From Hydrogenophaga pseudoflava (lineage in GTDB: Bacteria; Pseudomonadota; Gammaproteobacteria; Burkholderiales; Burkholderiaceae_C): 64,000 bases of DNA. Positions 53,957-62,160 of the stretch are shown here, one piece after another. A program made the translations under genes and the position numbers. Each line of letters starts with the position of its first letter. Positions within the stretch are counted from its first letter, which is position 1. The DNA is taken from the NCBI RefSeq assembly GCF_031020795.1, contig NZ_JAVHJP010000002.1:124001-188000 (forward strand), in the 5' to 3' direction. Below the pieces are notes generated by a model that worked only from the letters and a program-made list of their open reading frames with translations, made no database searches and was not told the DNA's origin.

Positions 53957-55429
53957 ATGACGCTCAATCCGGCAGGTACGTCGGTCGCGCAACCCCTGTG
54001 TGTCGACCTGGATGGAACGCTGATTCGCACGGATCTGACGTTCGAGTCGCTGCTGGCCGCGCTGAAGCGCCAGCCCTTGCTGATCTTCTTCCTGCCCTTC
54101 TGGTTGCTGCGGGGCAGAAGCTACCTGAAGCACCGGCTGATCCAGGCGGGACAGCTCGACGTGACGGTGCTGCCCTACCACCCCGACGTGCTCGACCTGG
54201 TGGACCGCGCCAGGCGGCAGGGCCGGCCGGTGGTGCTGGTGACGGGCAGTCACGAGGCACTGGCGCGGCAGGTGGCGGAACACCTGTGCCGGTTCGATGT
54301 GGTGCTGGCGACCTCGGAGACCGTCAACCTGATCGGAGCGAACAAGGCCGCGGTACTGGAGGAGCGGTACGGTTCCGGCCGCTTCGAGTACGTCGCCAAC
54401 GGGCGAGTGGACCTTCCCGTCTGGCAAAGATCGGGGGGGGCGGTCACCGTGAATGCGCCCCGGTCGGTTGTGCGCCAGGTGGCCGGACTCGGCATTCCTC
54501 ACCGGGACATTCCCAATGCAACCGGCCAATGGAAAACCTGGCTGAAGGCCATCCGTCTGCAGCAGTGGCTCAAGAACCTGCTTCTGCTGGTGCCCATCAT
54601 CACCGCCCATGAGGTGCTGAACGCGCAGGCGCTCGGTGCCGCGGTGCTGGCGTTTCTATGTTTCGGCGCGTGTGCCTCGGCGACCTACCTCATCAACGAT
54701 CTGCTCGACCTGGAGGCCGACCGGCACCATCACAAAAAAAAGGCGCGCCCCTTCGCCGCCGGAACCCTGGACGTCCGCGCCGGTCTGGCGGCCATCGTGG
54801 TGCTGCTGGCTTCCGGTCTGGGACTGGCGTGGTGGCTGCCGGTGGGTTTCCAGCTGGCCCTGGGCACCTACCTGGTGACCACCCTGCTGTATTCGCTGTG
54901 GCTCAAGCGGGTCGCCAGCCTGGACGTGATCGTGCTCGCGGGCCTGTACACCCTCCGGATCATCGCGGGCGCCCTGGCGACCGGCATCAGCCTGTCGTTC
55001 TGGCTGCTCGCGTTTTCGATGTTCATTTTTCTCTCCCTGGCCCTGGTCAAGCGGGTCGCCGAGCTGGTCGAGGTCCGGAAGAAGGAGATCGCCACCGGCG
55101 TGACCCAGGGCAAGCTGCGGGGCAGGGAGTACGCGACGGAAGACGTCGTGGTGCTGCAGAGCCTGGGCGCCGCCAGTGGCTATCTGTCGGTGCTGGTGCT
55201 GGCCCTGTACATCCACAGCACCGAGGTCTCGCAGCTGTACCGCTCACCGCAAGTCCTGTGGCTGATCGCGCCCCTGATGCTGCTTTGGGTCACCCGCCTG
55301 TGGGTGGTCACGGCCCGGGGGTACATGGACGAAGATCCCATCTTCTTCGCCGCCACGGACCCTGAGACCTGGGCCACGGGTGCTGTGGTGGCGGTGATCC
55401 TGATGGGCGCCACCCTGCTGCAGCTGTGA
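53957..55429 (+). CDS. HAD-UbiA fusion prenyltransferase (DPPR synthase-like)
   Basis: A fusion of 490 aa. The N-terminal HAD domain (about 1-190) has the nucleophile motif LCVDLDGTLIRTD (Asp17, Asp19). The C-terminal UbiA prenyltransferase domain (about 195-490) has about eight helices and the Asp-rich motif LINDLLDLEADRHHHKKK (Asn247, Asp248). UbiA proteins with this N-terminal phosphatase resemble decaprenyl-phosphate phosphoribosyltransferases, which make polyprenyl-phosphoribose, a donor for cell-envelope pentose. The HAD part would remove the 5-phosphate. The gene starts leaderless. The GT-C gene follows within 46 bp. Confidence 0.85.
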   Translation: MTLNPAGTSVAQPLCVDLDGTLIRTDLTFESLLAALKRQPLLIFFLPFWLLRGRSYLKHRLIQAGQLDVTVLPYHPDVLDLVDRARRQGRPVVLVTGSHEALARQVAEHLCRFDVVLATSETVNLIGANKAAVLEERYGSGRFEYVANGRVDLPVWQRSGGAVTVNAPRSVVRQVAGLGIPHRDIPNATGQWKTWLKAIRLQQWLKNLLLLVPIITAHEVLNAQALGAAVLAFLCFGACASATYLINDLLDLEADRHHHKKKARPFAAGTLDVRAGLAAIVVLLASGLGLAWWLPVGFQLALGTYLVTTLLYSLWLKRVASLDVIVLAGLYTLRIIAGALATGISLSFWLLAFSMFIFLSLALVKRVAELVEVRKKEIATGVTQGKLRGREYATEDVVVLQSLGAASGYLSVLVLALYIHSTEVSQLYRSPQVLWLIAPLMLLWVTRLWVVTARGYMDEDPIFFAATDPETWATGAVVAVILMGATLLQL

Positions 55430-55475
55430 GGCCGTGCCACCGCCTCATCCGAACCTTTCTTTGTTTCACCGACGC

Positions 55476-56759
55476 ATGAACAACCGACCAACCGATGCCG
55501 GGCCCGAAGAGTTGCGATGGACGCGGTCCCTGTGGTTCGTGATCGCCCTGGCGCTGTCGCTGCGCCTGATCTGGGCCTGGTGGGTGCCGGTCATTCCTTC
55601 CTCCGACGGCGAGGCTTACGACGCGTTTGCCCGCACCCTGGTGCAGCACGGCACCTTCGGCTGGGAGCCCGACCACCCCACGTCGTTCTGGCCGCCGGGC
55701 ACCACGTTCCTGCACGCGTCGATGTTTGCGCTGTTCGGCATTCGTTACGAGCCCATCGTTGCGATGAACATTGCGCTGTCCCTGGGCATCGTCGTGGTGA
55801 CGGCGCGACTGGCAGCCCGCTTCTGGGGGCAGACAGTGGCCGTGCTGAGCGCGTTGGTCCTGGCCGTCTGGCCCACGCTTGTCATGTACCCGACCATCCT
55901 GGCGAGCGAACTGCCCTTCCTGTTTCTGACCCTGTTGGCGCTGGACCTGTGGACTTTCCCCAGGCTCGGGCTCACCGCCAGGGCGCTGCTGGCGGGTCTG
56001 GTGCTGGGCTTCGCCGCGCTCGTCCGTCCGCAGGCGCTGCTGCTGCCACTGGTGTATGCCGGCGGGCTGGTGCTGATGCACCGCGCGGGGCGGACCGCAT
56101 GGCTGGAGCAGATCCGGTGCGTGGTTCTGGCCGGCATCGCCATGGCCGTGGTGGTCGCCCCGTGGACATGGCGCAACCACCAGCTGTACGACGAGCCGAT
56201 GCTGATCTCCAGCAACGGCGGCATCACGCTCTGGATGGGCAACACGCCGGGCACCGACGGGCGCTACATGTCGACACCCAAGAAATACAGCCACCTGTCT
56301 GAAAACGAACGGGCGAAAGTGCTCGGGCAGGAGGCCAGGGCCTACATCCTCCAGGACCCGGTGGCTTTCGCGGCACGGGCGGTCAAGAAGCTGGTGATCC
56401 TGTACGCCAACGAATCGGTGGGCGTGGGCTGGAATTCACCGGGTATCCGGCAGGTGTTCGGCGAGACCTGGGAGCAGAGGCTCAAGCGCCTCACGCAGGC
56501 CACATGGGCGCTGATCTGTCTGCTCGTGGCCGTGGGCCTGTGGTCGTCGCTGCGCAGGGTCGGCTTCCTCGCGACCCTGTTTTCGCCGGTCACGCTGAGC
56601 ATTCTGTATTTCACTGCCATCCACATGGTGGTGGTGTCCCAGGAGCGGTACCACCTGGCATTTGCCGGCCAGTGGGCCATGCTGGCCGGGCTGGGCCTGG
56701 CACAACTGGCCGCCTGGCGACCGGGGGCCGCTCCCGCCCCTCGCCAGTCTCTTCAGTGA
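55476..56759 (+). CDS. GT-C family membrane glycosyltransferase (ArnT/PMT-like)
   Basis: A polytopic glycosyltransferase of 427 aa with about ten helices. The first-loop acid motif SSDGEAYDAFARTL is the donor-binding Asp of polyprenyl-phosphate-sugar-dependent GT-C enzymes. Helices such as FVIALALSLRLIWAWWVPV and GIVVVTARLAARFWGQTVAV surround it. A periplasmic part contains GITLWMGNTPGTDGRYMS. It would transfer the polyprenyl-linked sugar made with the upstream UbiA enzyme to an envelope acceptor. The start is uncertain: ATG 55476 or GTG 55434, both without a good ribosome-binding site. Confidence 0.83.
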   Translation: MNNRPTDAGPEELRWTRSLWFVIALALSLRLIWAWWVPVIPSSDGEAYDAFARTLVQHGTFGWEPDHPTSFWPPGTTFLHASMFALFGIRYEPIVAMNIALSLGIVVVTARLAARFWGQTVAVLSALVLAVWPTLVMYPTILASELPFLFLTLLALDLWTFPRLGLTARALLAGLVLGFAALVRPQALLLPLVYAGGLVLMHRAGRTAWLEQIRCVVLAGIAMAVVVAPWTWRNHQLYDEPMLISSNGGITLWMGNTPGTDGRYMSTPKKYSHLSENERAKVLGQEARAYILQDPVAFAARAVKKLVILYANESVGVGWNSPGIRQVFGETWEQRLKRLTQATWALICLLVAVGLWSSLRRVGFLATLFSPVTLSILYFTAIHMVVVSQERYHLAFAGQWAMLAGLGLAQLAAWRPGAAPAPRQSLQ

Positions 56760-56780
56760 CCCTTGGCCAGCCTCACACCC

Positions 56781-57446
56781 ATGTCCATCCCGAACACCCT
56801 GACCCCTTCGGCCATCCAGCGGCTGGCCGCTCCCCTTTACGCGGGCGTACCCAGTGCCAAGGTGCGTCTGATGCAGGAGTACCGCTCACACATCTGTCCG
56901 CTGCACGAAGTGATCCACGAAGTGCCGCATCAGTCCGCGGTGCTGGATGTCGGCTGCGGAAACGGACTGCTCCTGAACCTGCTGGCCAGCCTCGGGCGGA
57001 TTCGCCAGGGGCATGGTTTCGATGTGGCCGGTCCGGCTGTGGCTGTGGCCAACCAGGTGGCCAACGAGCACCGCCTCTCCCAGGTCGTCGGATTCGAACA
57101 CCGCAGCATCGAGCAGGGAATCCCGGAACTGGGGCACGAGGTGGTGACGGTCGTCGACGTGCTTCACCATGTCCCGGACCAGCACAAGGCGGCCTTTGTG
57201 GCCTCGTTGTGTGATGTGGTCCCGGCGGGTGGGCGGCTGATCGTCAAGGACATGGTGGTGCGGCCCCGCTGGCGCGCCGCCGCCAACCAGATGCACGACC
57301 TCGTCATGGCGCGCCAGTGGGTCGAGCATGTGGATGCCGGGCAGGTGGAAGCATGGGCTGTGCGCAGCGGCATGCGCGTGAGCCGGCGCGACCGCTTCAA
57401 CACGCTCTGGTACGGGCACTGGCTCCTGGTGCTGGACAAGGCCTAG
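56781..57446 (+). CDS. Class I SAM-dependent methyltransferase
   Basis: A soluble methyltransferase of 221 aa. Motif I is AVLDVGCGNGLLLNLLASLG, HGFDVAGPAV ends strand 2, and VVDVLHHVPDQHKAAFVASL is the catalytic-side motif; GGRLIVKDMVVRPRW follows. It resembles small-molecule or lipid methyltransferases of envelope gene clusters. The ATG at 56781 is preferred over TTG at 56763. It starts 21 bp after the GT-C stop, so the three genes form an operon. Substrate is unknown. Confidence 0.82.
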   Translation: MSIPNTLTPSAIQRLAAPLYAGVPSAKVRLMQEYRSHICPLHEVIHEVPHQSAVLDVGCGNGLLLNLLASLGRIRQGHGFDVAGPAVAVANQVANEHRLSQVVGFEHRSIEQGIPELGHEVVTVVDVLHHVPDQHKAAFVASLCDVVPAGGRLIVKDMVVRPRWRAAANQMHDLVMARQWVEHVDAGQVEAWAVRSGMRVSRRDRFNTLWYGHWLLVLDKA

Positions 57447-57504
57447 GCCCGTCCGGGCGCCGGTGGCGTGAACCGCCGGGCTGGCGGCACGGGCTTCGAG
57501 TCTT

Positions 57505-57975
57505 TTAAGCCAGTTCGGCGATCAGCTCGATTTCCACACAGGCGCCCAGAGGAATCTGTGCGACGCCAAAGGCGCTGCGGGCGTGGGCGCCCACCTGCGG
57601 ACCGAACACCTCGCCCAGCAGCTCGCTGCAACCGTTGGTGACGAGGTGCTGTTCGGTGAAGCTGCCGGTGCTGTTGACCAGGCTCATGACCTTGACGATG
57701 CGCTTGACGTCGTCCAGGGTCTTGCCCGCCGCCAGGCAGGCGGCGGCCAGGGTGCCCATGAGGTCGATGGCGATGGCGCGCGCGGCCGCCTTGCCTTCTT
57801 CGGTGGTCATCGTCAGGCCGAGCTGACCCACCCAGGGCTTGCCGTCCTTTTTGGCAATGTGGCCGCTGAGGAAGACCAGGTTGCCGGACTGCACGAACGG
57901 CACGTAGGCGGCGGCGGGGATGGCGACAGGGGGCAGGGTGATGGCCAACTGGTTCAGCTTGTCGTAGACGCTCAT
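57505..57975 (-). CDS. RidA/YjgF family protein
   Basis: A 156-aa member of the RidA (enamine/imine deaminase) family. Features are IPAAAYVPFVQSGNLVFLSG near the N-terminus, GKAAARAIAIDLMGTLAAAC in the middle and the C-terminal HARSAFGVAQIPLGACVEIE with the conserved Arg. The family usually has about 130 aa; this longer subgroup has a short N-terminal extension. It may hydrolyse reactive enamines from PLP enzymes. GGAG lies 7 nt before the ATG. It is divergent from nhaD. Confidence 0.87.
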   Translation of the reverse strand: MSVYDKLNQLAITLPPVAIPAAAYVPFVQSGNLVFLSGHIAKKDGKPWVGQLGLTMTTEEGKAAARAIAIDLMGTLAAACLAAGKTLDDVKRIVKVMSLVNSTGSFTEQHLVTNGCSELLGEVFGPQVGAHARSAFGVAQIPLGACVEIELIAELA

Positions 57976-58093
57976 TCGGGACTCCGGAGGGGTTCAGGGA
58001 ATCGGCGCATTCTATCGACGGGGTGTCAGCCGGCCTTCAGCCGCCTCGTCGGCCATGCAGGAAATAATCGCGCTTTCCGAGGAGACAAACACC

Positions 58094-59506
58094 ATGACAT
58101 CAAGAAGCGCCCGTTGGGCAGCCGCTGCCTTCACATTGTTGCCGTCGCTCGCCTGGGCCGCCGATCTGGATGGCGCCCAGTTGTCGGTGCTGTGGGGCGT
58201 GCCGTTTGCCGGCATCCTGCTGTCGATCGCGATCATTCCGCTGGTCGCCCCCATCTTCTGGCATCACCACTTCGGCAAGGTGTCGGCGGCCTGGGCGCTG
58301 GCCTTCCTGGTGCCGTTCGCGGTGGCGTTCGGCCCGGGCGTGGCGGGCGCGGGCGTGGTGCACGCGCTGCTGGCGGAGTACATCCCCTTCATCATCCTGC
58401 TCACAGCCCTGTTCACCGTGGCCGGCGGCATCTACATCAAGGGCAACCTGCAAGGCCGCCCCGGGCTGAACACCGGCATCCTTGCCATCGGCGCGGTGCT
58501 GGCCAGCTTCATGGGCACCACCGGAGCCTCGATGCTGCTGATCCGCCCGCTGATCCGTGCCAACGACAACCGCAAGCATGTGGTGCATGTGGTGGTGTTC
58601 TTCATCTTCATCGTCTCCAACGCCGGCGGCTCGCTCACGCCGCTGGGCGACCCCCCGTTGTTCCTGGGCTTTCTCAAGGGCGTGGAGTTCAGCTGGACCC
58701 TGACGCACATCTTTCCGGAAACGCTGTTCCTGGTCGGTACCCTGCTCGTGCTGTTCTACGCGCTGGATTGGTGGTACTACCACAAGCGGGAGGAGTTCCG
58801 TCCCGCCGACCCGACCCCGGATGATCGCCGCTTCGGTTTTGACGGCGGTGTCAATTTCCTGCTGCTGGCCGGAGTGGTCGGTCTGGTGCTGATGAGCGGC
58901 CTGTGGAAGTCCGAGGTGGTCTTCAACATTGCCGGCACCGAGGTCGGCCTGCCCGGCATCGTGCGCGACCTCGGCCTGATCGCGATCACCGTGGCCTCGC
59001 TCCAACTCACGCCCGGCAGCGTGCACGCCGACAACCAGTTCAGCTGGGGGCCGATGCAGGAGGTGGCCAAGCTGTTCGCCGGCATCTTCCTGACCATCAT
59101 CCCGGTGATCGCCATGCTCAAGGCGGGTGTGGACGGGCCTTTCGGCGCCATCGTGCGGGCGGTGACCAACCCCGACGGCTCGCCGAACCCGGCGATGTAC
59201 TTCTGGGCGACCGGCATCCTGAGCTCCTTCCTCGACAACGCGCCGACCTACCTGGTGTTCTTCAACACCGCCGGTGGCGACGCGCAGGTGCTGATGACCA
59301 CGCTGGCGCCGACGCTGGTGGCGATTTCGGCCGGTGCGGTGTTCATGGGCGCCAACAGCTACATCGGCAACGCGCCCAACCTGATGGTCAAGGCGATCGC
59401 CGAGGACCGTGGTGTGAAGATGCCCAGCTTCTTCGGCTACATGGCGTGGTCGGTGGGCATCCTGGTGCCGCTGTTCGCGCTGATGACCTGGCTGTTCTTC
59501 GCCTGA
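58094..59506 (+). CDS. nhaD: NhaD-type Na+/H+ antiporter
   Basis: An inner-membrane ion transporter of 470 aa in the NhaD/ArsB-like superfamily. An N-terminal signal-like helix ends SLAWAADL. Transport motifs are GTTGASMLLIRPLIRANDNR and VSNAGGSLTPLGDPPLFLGF in the first half, and SSFLDNAPTYLVFFNTAGG and GANSYIGNAPNLMVKAIAED in the second. These match NhaD rather than ArsB. The ATG at 58094 follows GAGGAG. The next gene, rmuC, starts 20 bp later but from its own -10. Confidence 0.92.
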   Translation: MTSRSARWAAAAFTLLPSLAWAADLDGAQLSVLWGVPFAGILLSIAIIPLVAPIFWHHHFGKVSAAWALAFLVPFAVAFGPGVAGAGVVHALLAEYIPFIILLTALFTVAGGIYIKGNLQGRPGLNTGILAIGAVLASFMGTTGASMLLIRPLIRANDNRKHVVHVVVFFIFIVSNAGGSLTPLGDPPLFLGFLKGVEFSWTLTHIFPETLFLVGTLLVLFYALDWWYYHKREEFRPADPTPDDRRFGFDGGVNFLLLAGVVGLVLMSGLWKSEVVFNIAGTEVGLPGIVRDLGLIAITVASLQLTPGSVHADNQFSWGPMQEVAKLFAGIFLTIIPVIAMLKAGVDGPFGAIVRAVTNPDGSPNPAMYFWATGILSSFLDNAPTYLVFFNTAGGDAQVLMTTLAPTLVAISAGAVFMGANSYIGNAPNLMVKAIAEDRGVKMPSFFGYMAWSVGILVPLFALMTWLFFA

Positions 59507-59513
59507 GGAACGG

Positions 59514-59519
59514 TACGAT
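59514..59519 (+). promoter_or_regulatory. -10 element of rmuC (leaderless)
   Basis: TACGAT ends 6 nt before the rmuC ATG at 59526. The only purine-rich sequence (GAGGAA) is about 18 nt upstream of the ATG, too far to act as a Shine-Dalgarno sequence. Confidence 0.45.
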
Positions 59520-59525
59520 GCGCGG

Positions 59526-60914
59526 ATGACCGATGGACTGCTGATCTGGATCCTGTTGGCCCTGGGCGTGCTCAACGCACTGTGCCTGTTGTGGCTGCTG
59601 TTGCGCCGGCCGCCTGCGAACGACGAGGAGGCGGTGCACCGCCAGCAGTTGCTGGCCCTGCTGCAGCAGCAGGGCGCGGCCACCGAACTGCGCATCGAGC
59701 GCGTCGAGGGCGAGTTGCGCCGGGAGGTCGGTGACAGCGCGCGCACCGGCCGGCTGGAGATCCAGCAGACCCTGGCCACCTTCCAGGACACGCTGGTGCG
59801 CCAGGGCGCCGAGACCACCCGCACCCAGAACGCGCAGATCGACGCCTTCGCGCAGCAGCTGGTGCAGCTGCGCGGCACGCTGGGCGACACGCTCACGCGC
59901 CAGCTGCAGGACCTGAGCGAGGCCAACGCCCGCCGCCTGGCCGAGGTGCGCGCCACGCTGGAGACGCAGCTGGCCCAGCTGCAGACCAGCAACGCCGCCA
60001 AGCTCGACGAGATGCGCGCCACGGTGGACGAGAAGCTGCACGCCACGCTGGAGCAGCGCCTGGGCGAAAGCTTCAAGCAGGTGGCCGAGCGGCTGGAGCA
60101 GGTGCACAAGGGCCTGGGCGAGATGCAGAACCTGGCGCAGGGCGTGGGCGACCTCAAGCACCTGCTGAGCAATGTGAAGACGCGTGGCATGTTCGGTGAG
60201 GCGCAGCTGGGCGCGTTGCTGGAGCAGGTGTTTGCGCCCGACCAGTACGCGACCCAGGTGGCCACGCGCCCGGGCAGCCGCAACATGGTGGACTTCGCAA
60301 TTCGCCTGCCGGGGCGGGGCGACGATGGTGCGCCGTGCTGGCTGCCCATCGACGCGAAGTTCCCCAACGAGGACTACGAGCGCCTGCTGGACGCGCAGCA
60401 GCGCGCGGACGCGGAAGGGGCTGAAGTCGCCGCGCGCGGTCTGGAACAGCGCATCCGCCTCGAAGCGAGGTCGATGGCCGAGAAGTACCTGGAGCCTCCG
60501 CACACCACCGACTTCGCCATCCTGTTCCTGCCCACTGAGGGCCTGTACGCCGAGGTGCTGCGCCGCCCGGGCCTCATGGAGGCGCTGCAGCGGGATCACC
60601 GCGTCACGCTGGCCGGGCCGACCACGCTGATGGCCATGCTCAACTCGCTGCAGATGGGCTTTCGCACGCTGGCACTGGAGAAGCGCAGCAGCGAGGTCTG
60701 GCAGGTGCTGGGCGCGGTCAAGACCGAGTTCGGCAAGTTCGGTGATGTACTGGCCAAGGTCAAGAACCAGACCCAGACCGTGCTCAACACCCTGGACGCG
60801 GCCGAGGTGCGCAGCCGCGCCATGGGCCGCGCGCTCAAGACCGTCGAGGCCCTGCCGCAGGACCGCGCGCAGTCGCTGCTGCCGCTGGACAGCGCCGACG
60901 GCGATCCGGCTTGA
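59526..60914 (+). CDS. rmuC: DNA recombination protein RmuC
   Basis: A predicted nuclease-like protein that limits DNA rearrangements, 462 aa. The N-terminal membrane helix ILLALGVLNALCLLWLLL is followed by a long coiled coil (about residues 35-205). The conserved C-terminal domain contains NVKTRGMFGEAQLGALLEQV, LPIDAKFPNEDYERLLDAQ, TTDFAILFLPTEGLYAEVLR and LAGPTTLMAMLNSLQMGF. All are RmuC hallmarks, including the Asp and Lys of the restriction-endonuclease-like core. The downstream MFS gene overlaps its stop. Confidence 0.95.
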   Translation: MTDGLLIWILLALGVLNALCLLWLLLRRPPANDEEAVHRQQLLALLQQQGAATELRIERVEGELRREVGDSARTGRLEIQQTLATFQDTLVRQGAETTRTQNAQIDAFAQQLVQLRGTLGDTLTRQLQDLSEANARRLAEVRATLETQLAQLQTSNAAKLDEMRATVDEKLHATLEQRLGESFKQVAERLEQVHKGLGEMQNLAQGVGDLKHLLSNVKTRGMFGEAQLGALLEQVFAPDQYATQVATRPGSRNMVDFAIRLPGRGDDGAPCWLPIDAKFPNEDYERLLDAQQRADAEGAEVAARGLEQRIRLEARSMAEKYLEPPHTTDFAILFLPTEGLYAEVLRRPGLMEALQRDHRVTLAGPTTLMAMLNSLQMGFRTLALEKRSSEVWQVLGAVKTEFGKFGDVLAKVKNQTQTVLNTLDAAEVRSRAMGRALKTVEALPQDRAQSLLPLDSADGDPA

Positions 60915-62086
60915 GGCCCGGCACCCGCACCGCCCTGGTCCGCCTGATCGGCGCGCAGATCTGCGTGCACGCATGCATGACCGGTTTTCGCATGGCCGCG
61001 CCGCTGATGGCGCTGCGCGAGGGCCACAGCGCCGCTGCGGTCGGTGTGCTGCTGGCGCTGTTCGCGCTGGCCCAGGTGGTCCTGGCCCTGCCGGCGGGGC
61101 GCTATGCCGAGCACCATGGCCTGCAGCGCCCGTTTGTGCTGGCCAGCGTGGTGGCGACGGCCGGGGGCCTCAGTTCGGTCGCCTGGCCCCAGTTCGGTGT
61201 GTTGTGCCTGACGGCGATCACCAGCGGCGCCGCGGTCTGCCTGGCCATGATCGCGCTCCAGCGGCACGTGGGGCACATGGCCAGCGACGCGACCGAGCTG
61301 CGCCAGGTGTTCAGCTGGGTCGCGGTGGGACCTTCCATCTCCAACTTCCTCGGGCCGTTTCTGGCGGGCCTGCTCATCGACGCCAGCGGCTTCAGGGCCG
61401 CCTATCTGCTGATGGCCCTGCTGCCTTCGCTGGCCTGGTGGTGGGTGCGGCGCGTCCCCGACCATCCCGCAGCCGTCACCGACGAAGCGCCGCGGCGCCA
61501 GTCGTCCTGGGACCTGCTGCGCGACAAGCCGTTTCGCGACCTCATGCTGATGAACTGGCTGCTGGCCTCGTGCTGGGACGTGCACACCTTCCTCGTGCCG
61601 GTGCTGGGCCATGAGCGGGGGCTGTCGGCCACGGTGATCGGTTCCATCCTCGGGGCCTTCGCCCTCGCGGCCACGGCGATCCGGCTGGTCATGCCCTGGC
61701 TGGCTTCGCGGCTGCACGAAGGCACGGTGATCGGCGCTGCCATGGTCAGCACCGCGCTGCTGTTCGCGTTCTACCCGCTGGTGCACACGGCCTGGCTGAT
61801 GGGGCTGCTCTCGGTGCTGCTGGGCCTGGCCCTCGGTTCTGTACAGCCCATGGTGATGAGCACCCTGCACCAGATCACGCCCAAACACCGGCACGGCGAG
61901 GCGCTGGGCTTGCGTTCCATGGCCATCAACGGCTCCAGCGTGGTGATGCCGCTGCTGTTCGGGTCGGCGGGGGTGCTGGTGGGCGTGAGCGGCGTGTTCT
62001 GGACAGTCGGCTTCGCCGTGGGCGCCGGCTCGCGCCTAGCCTGGCGCATGCGCCGGTCGGCGCCGTCGACACAGCGGCTCGATTGA
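60911..62086 (+). CDS. MFS transporter
   Basis: A 12-helix major facilitator of 391 aa. Helix 1 region LVRLIGAQICVHACMTGFRM is followed by GRYAEHHGLQRPFVLASVVA (motif A-like). The second half has RLHEGTVIGAAMVSTALLF and KHRHGEALGLRSMAINGSS. The start is TTG at 60911 overlapping the rmuC stop (TTGA). No upstream alternative exists without overlap, and the next ATG would delete part of helix 1. Substrate is unknown. Confidence 0.83.
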   Translation: MRPGTRTALVRLIGAQICVHACMTGFRMAAPLMALREGHSAAAVGVLLALFALAQVVLALPAGRYAEHHGLQRPFVLASVVATAGGLSSVAWPQFGVLCLTAITSGAAVCLAMIALQRHVGHMASDATELRQVFSWVAVGPSISNFLGPFLAGLLIDASGFRAAYLLMALLPSLAWWWVRRVPDHPAAVTDEAPRRQSSWDLLRDKPFRDLMLMNWLLASCWDVHTFLVPVLGHERGLSATVIGSILGAFALAATAIRLVMPWLASRLHEGTVIGAAMVSTALLFAFYPLVHTAWLMGLLSVLLGLALGSVQPMVMSTLHQITPKHRHGEALGLRSMAINGSSVVMPLLFGSAGVLVGVSGVFWTVGFAVGAGSRLAWRMRRSAPSTQRLD

Positions 62087-62130
62087 GTGCCGGCAAGCCC
62101 CGCGGAATTCACGGGTCGGATGGTGCTCCC

Positions 62131-62136
62131 TAGAAT
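62131..62136 (+). promoter_or_regulatory. -10 element of the Mrp-type antiporter operon
   Basis: TAGAAT stands 24 nt before the GTG start, with TTCACG 17 nt upstream as a weak -35 (62108-62113). Unlike many genes here, a leader with AAGGA is present. Confidence 0.5.
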
Positions 62137-62160
62137 GCCCGCACACCCGAAGGACGCACC

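Noticed and set aside
58012..58050. A possible Pho box upstream of nhaD
   Set aside because: Half-sites match only 5/7 and 4/7, the hexamer at the right distance (GGCCAT) is poor, and the gene has no link to phosphate.
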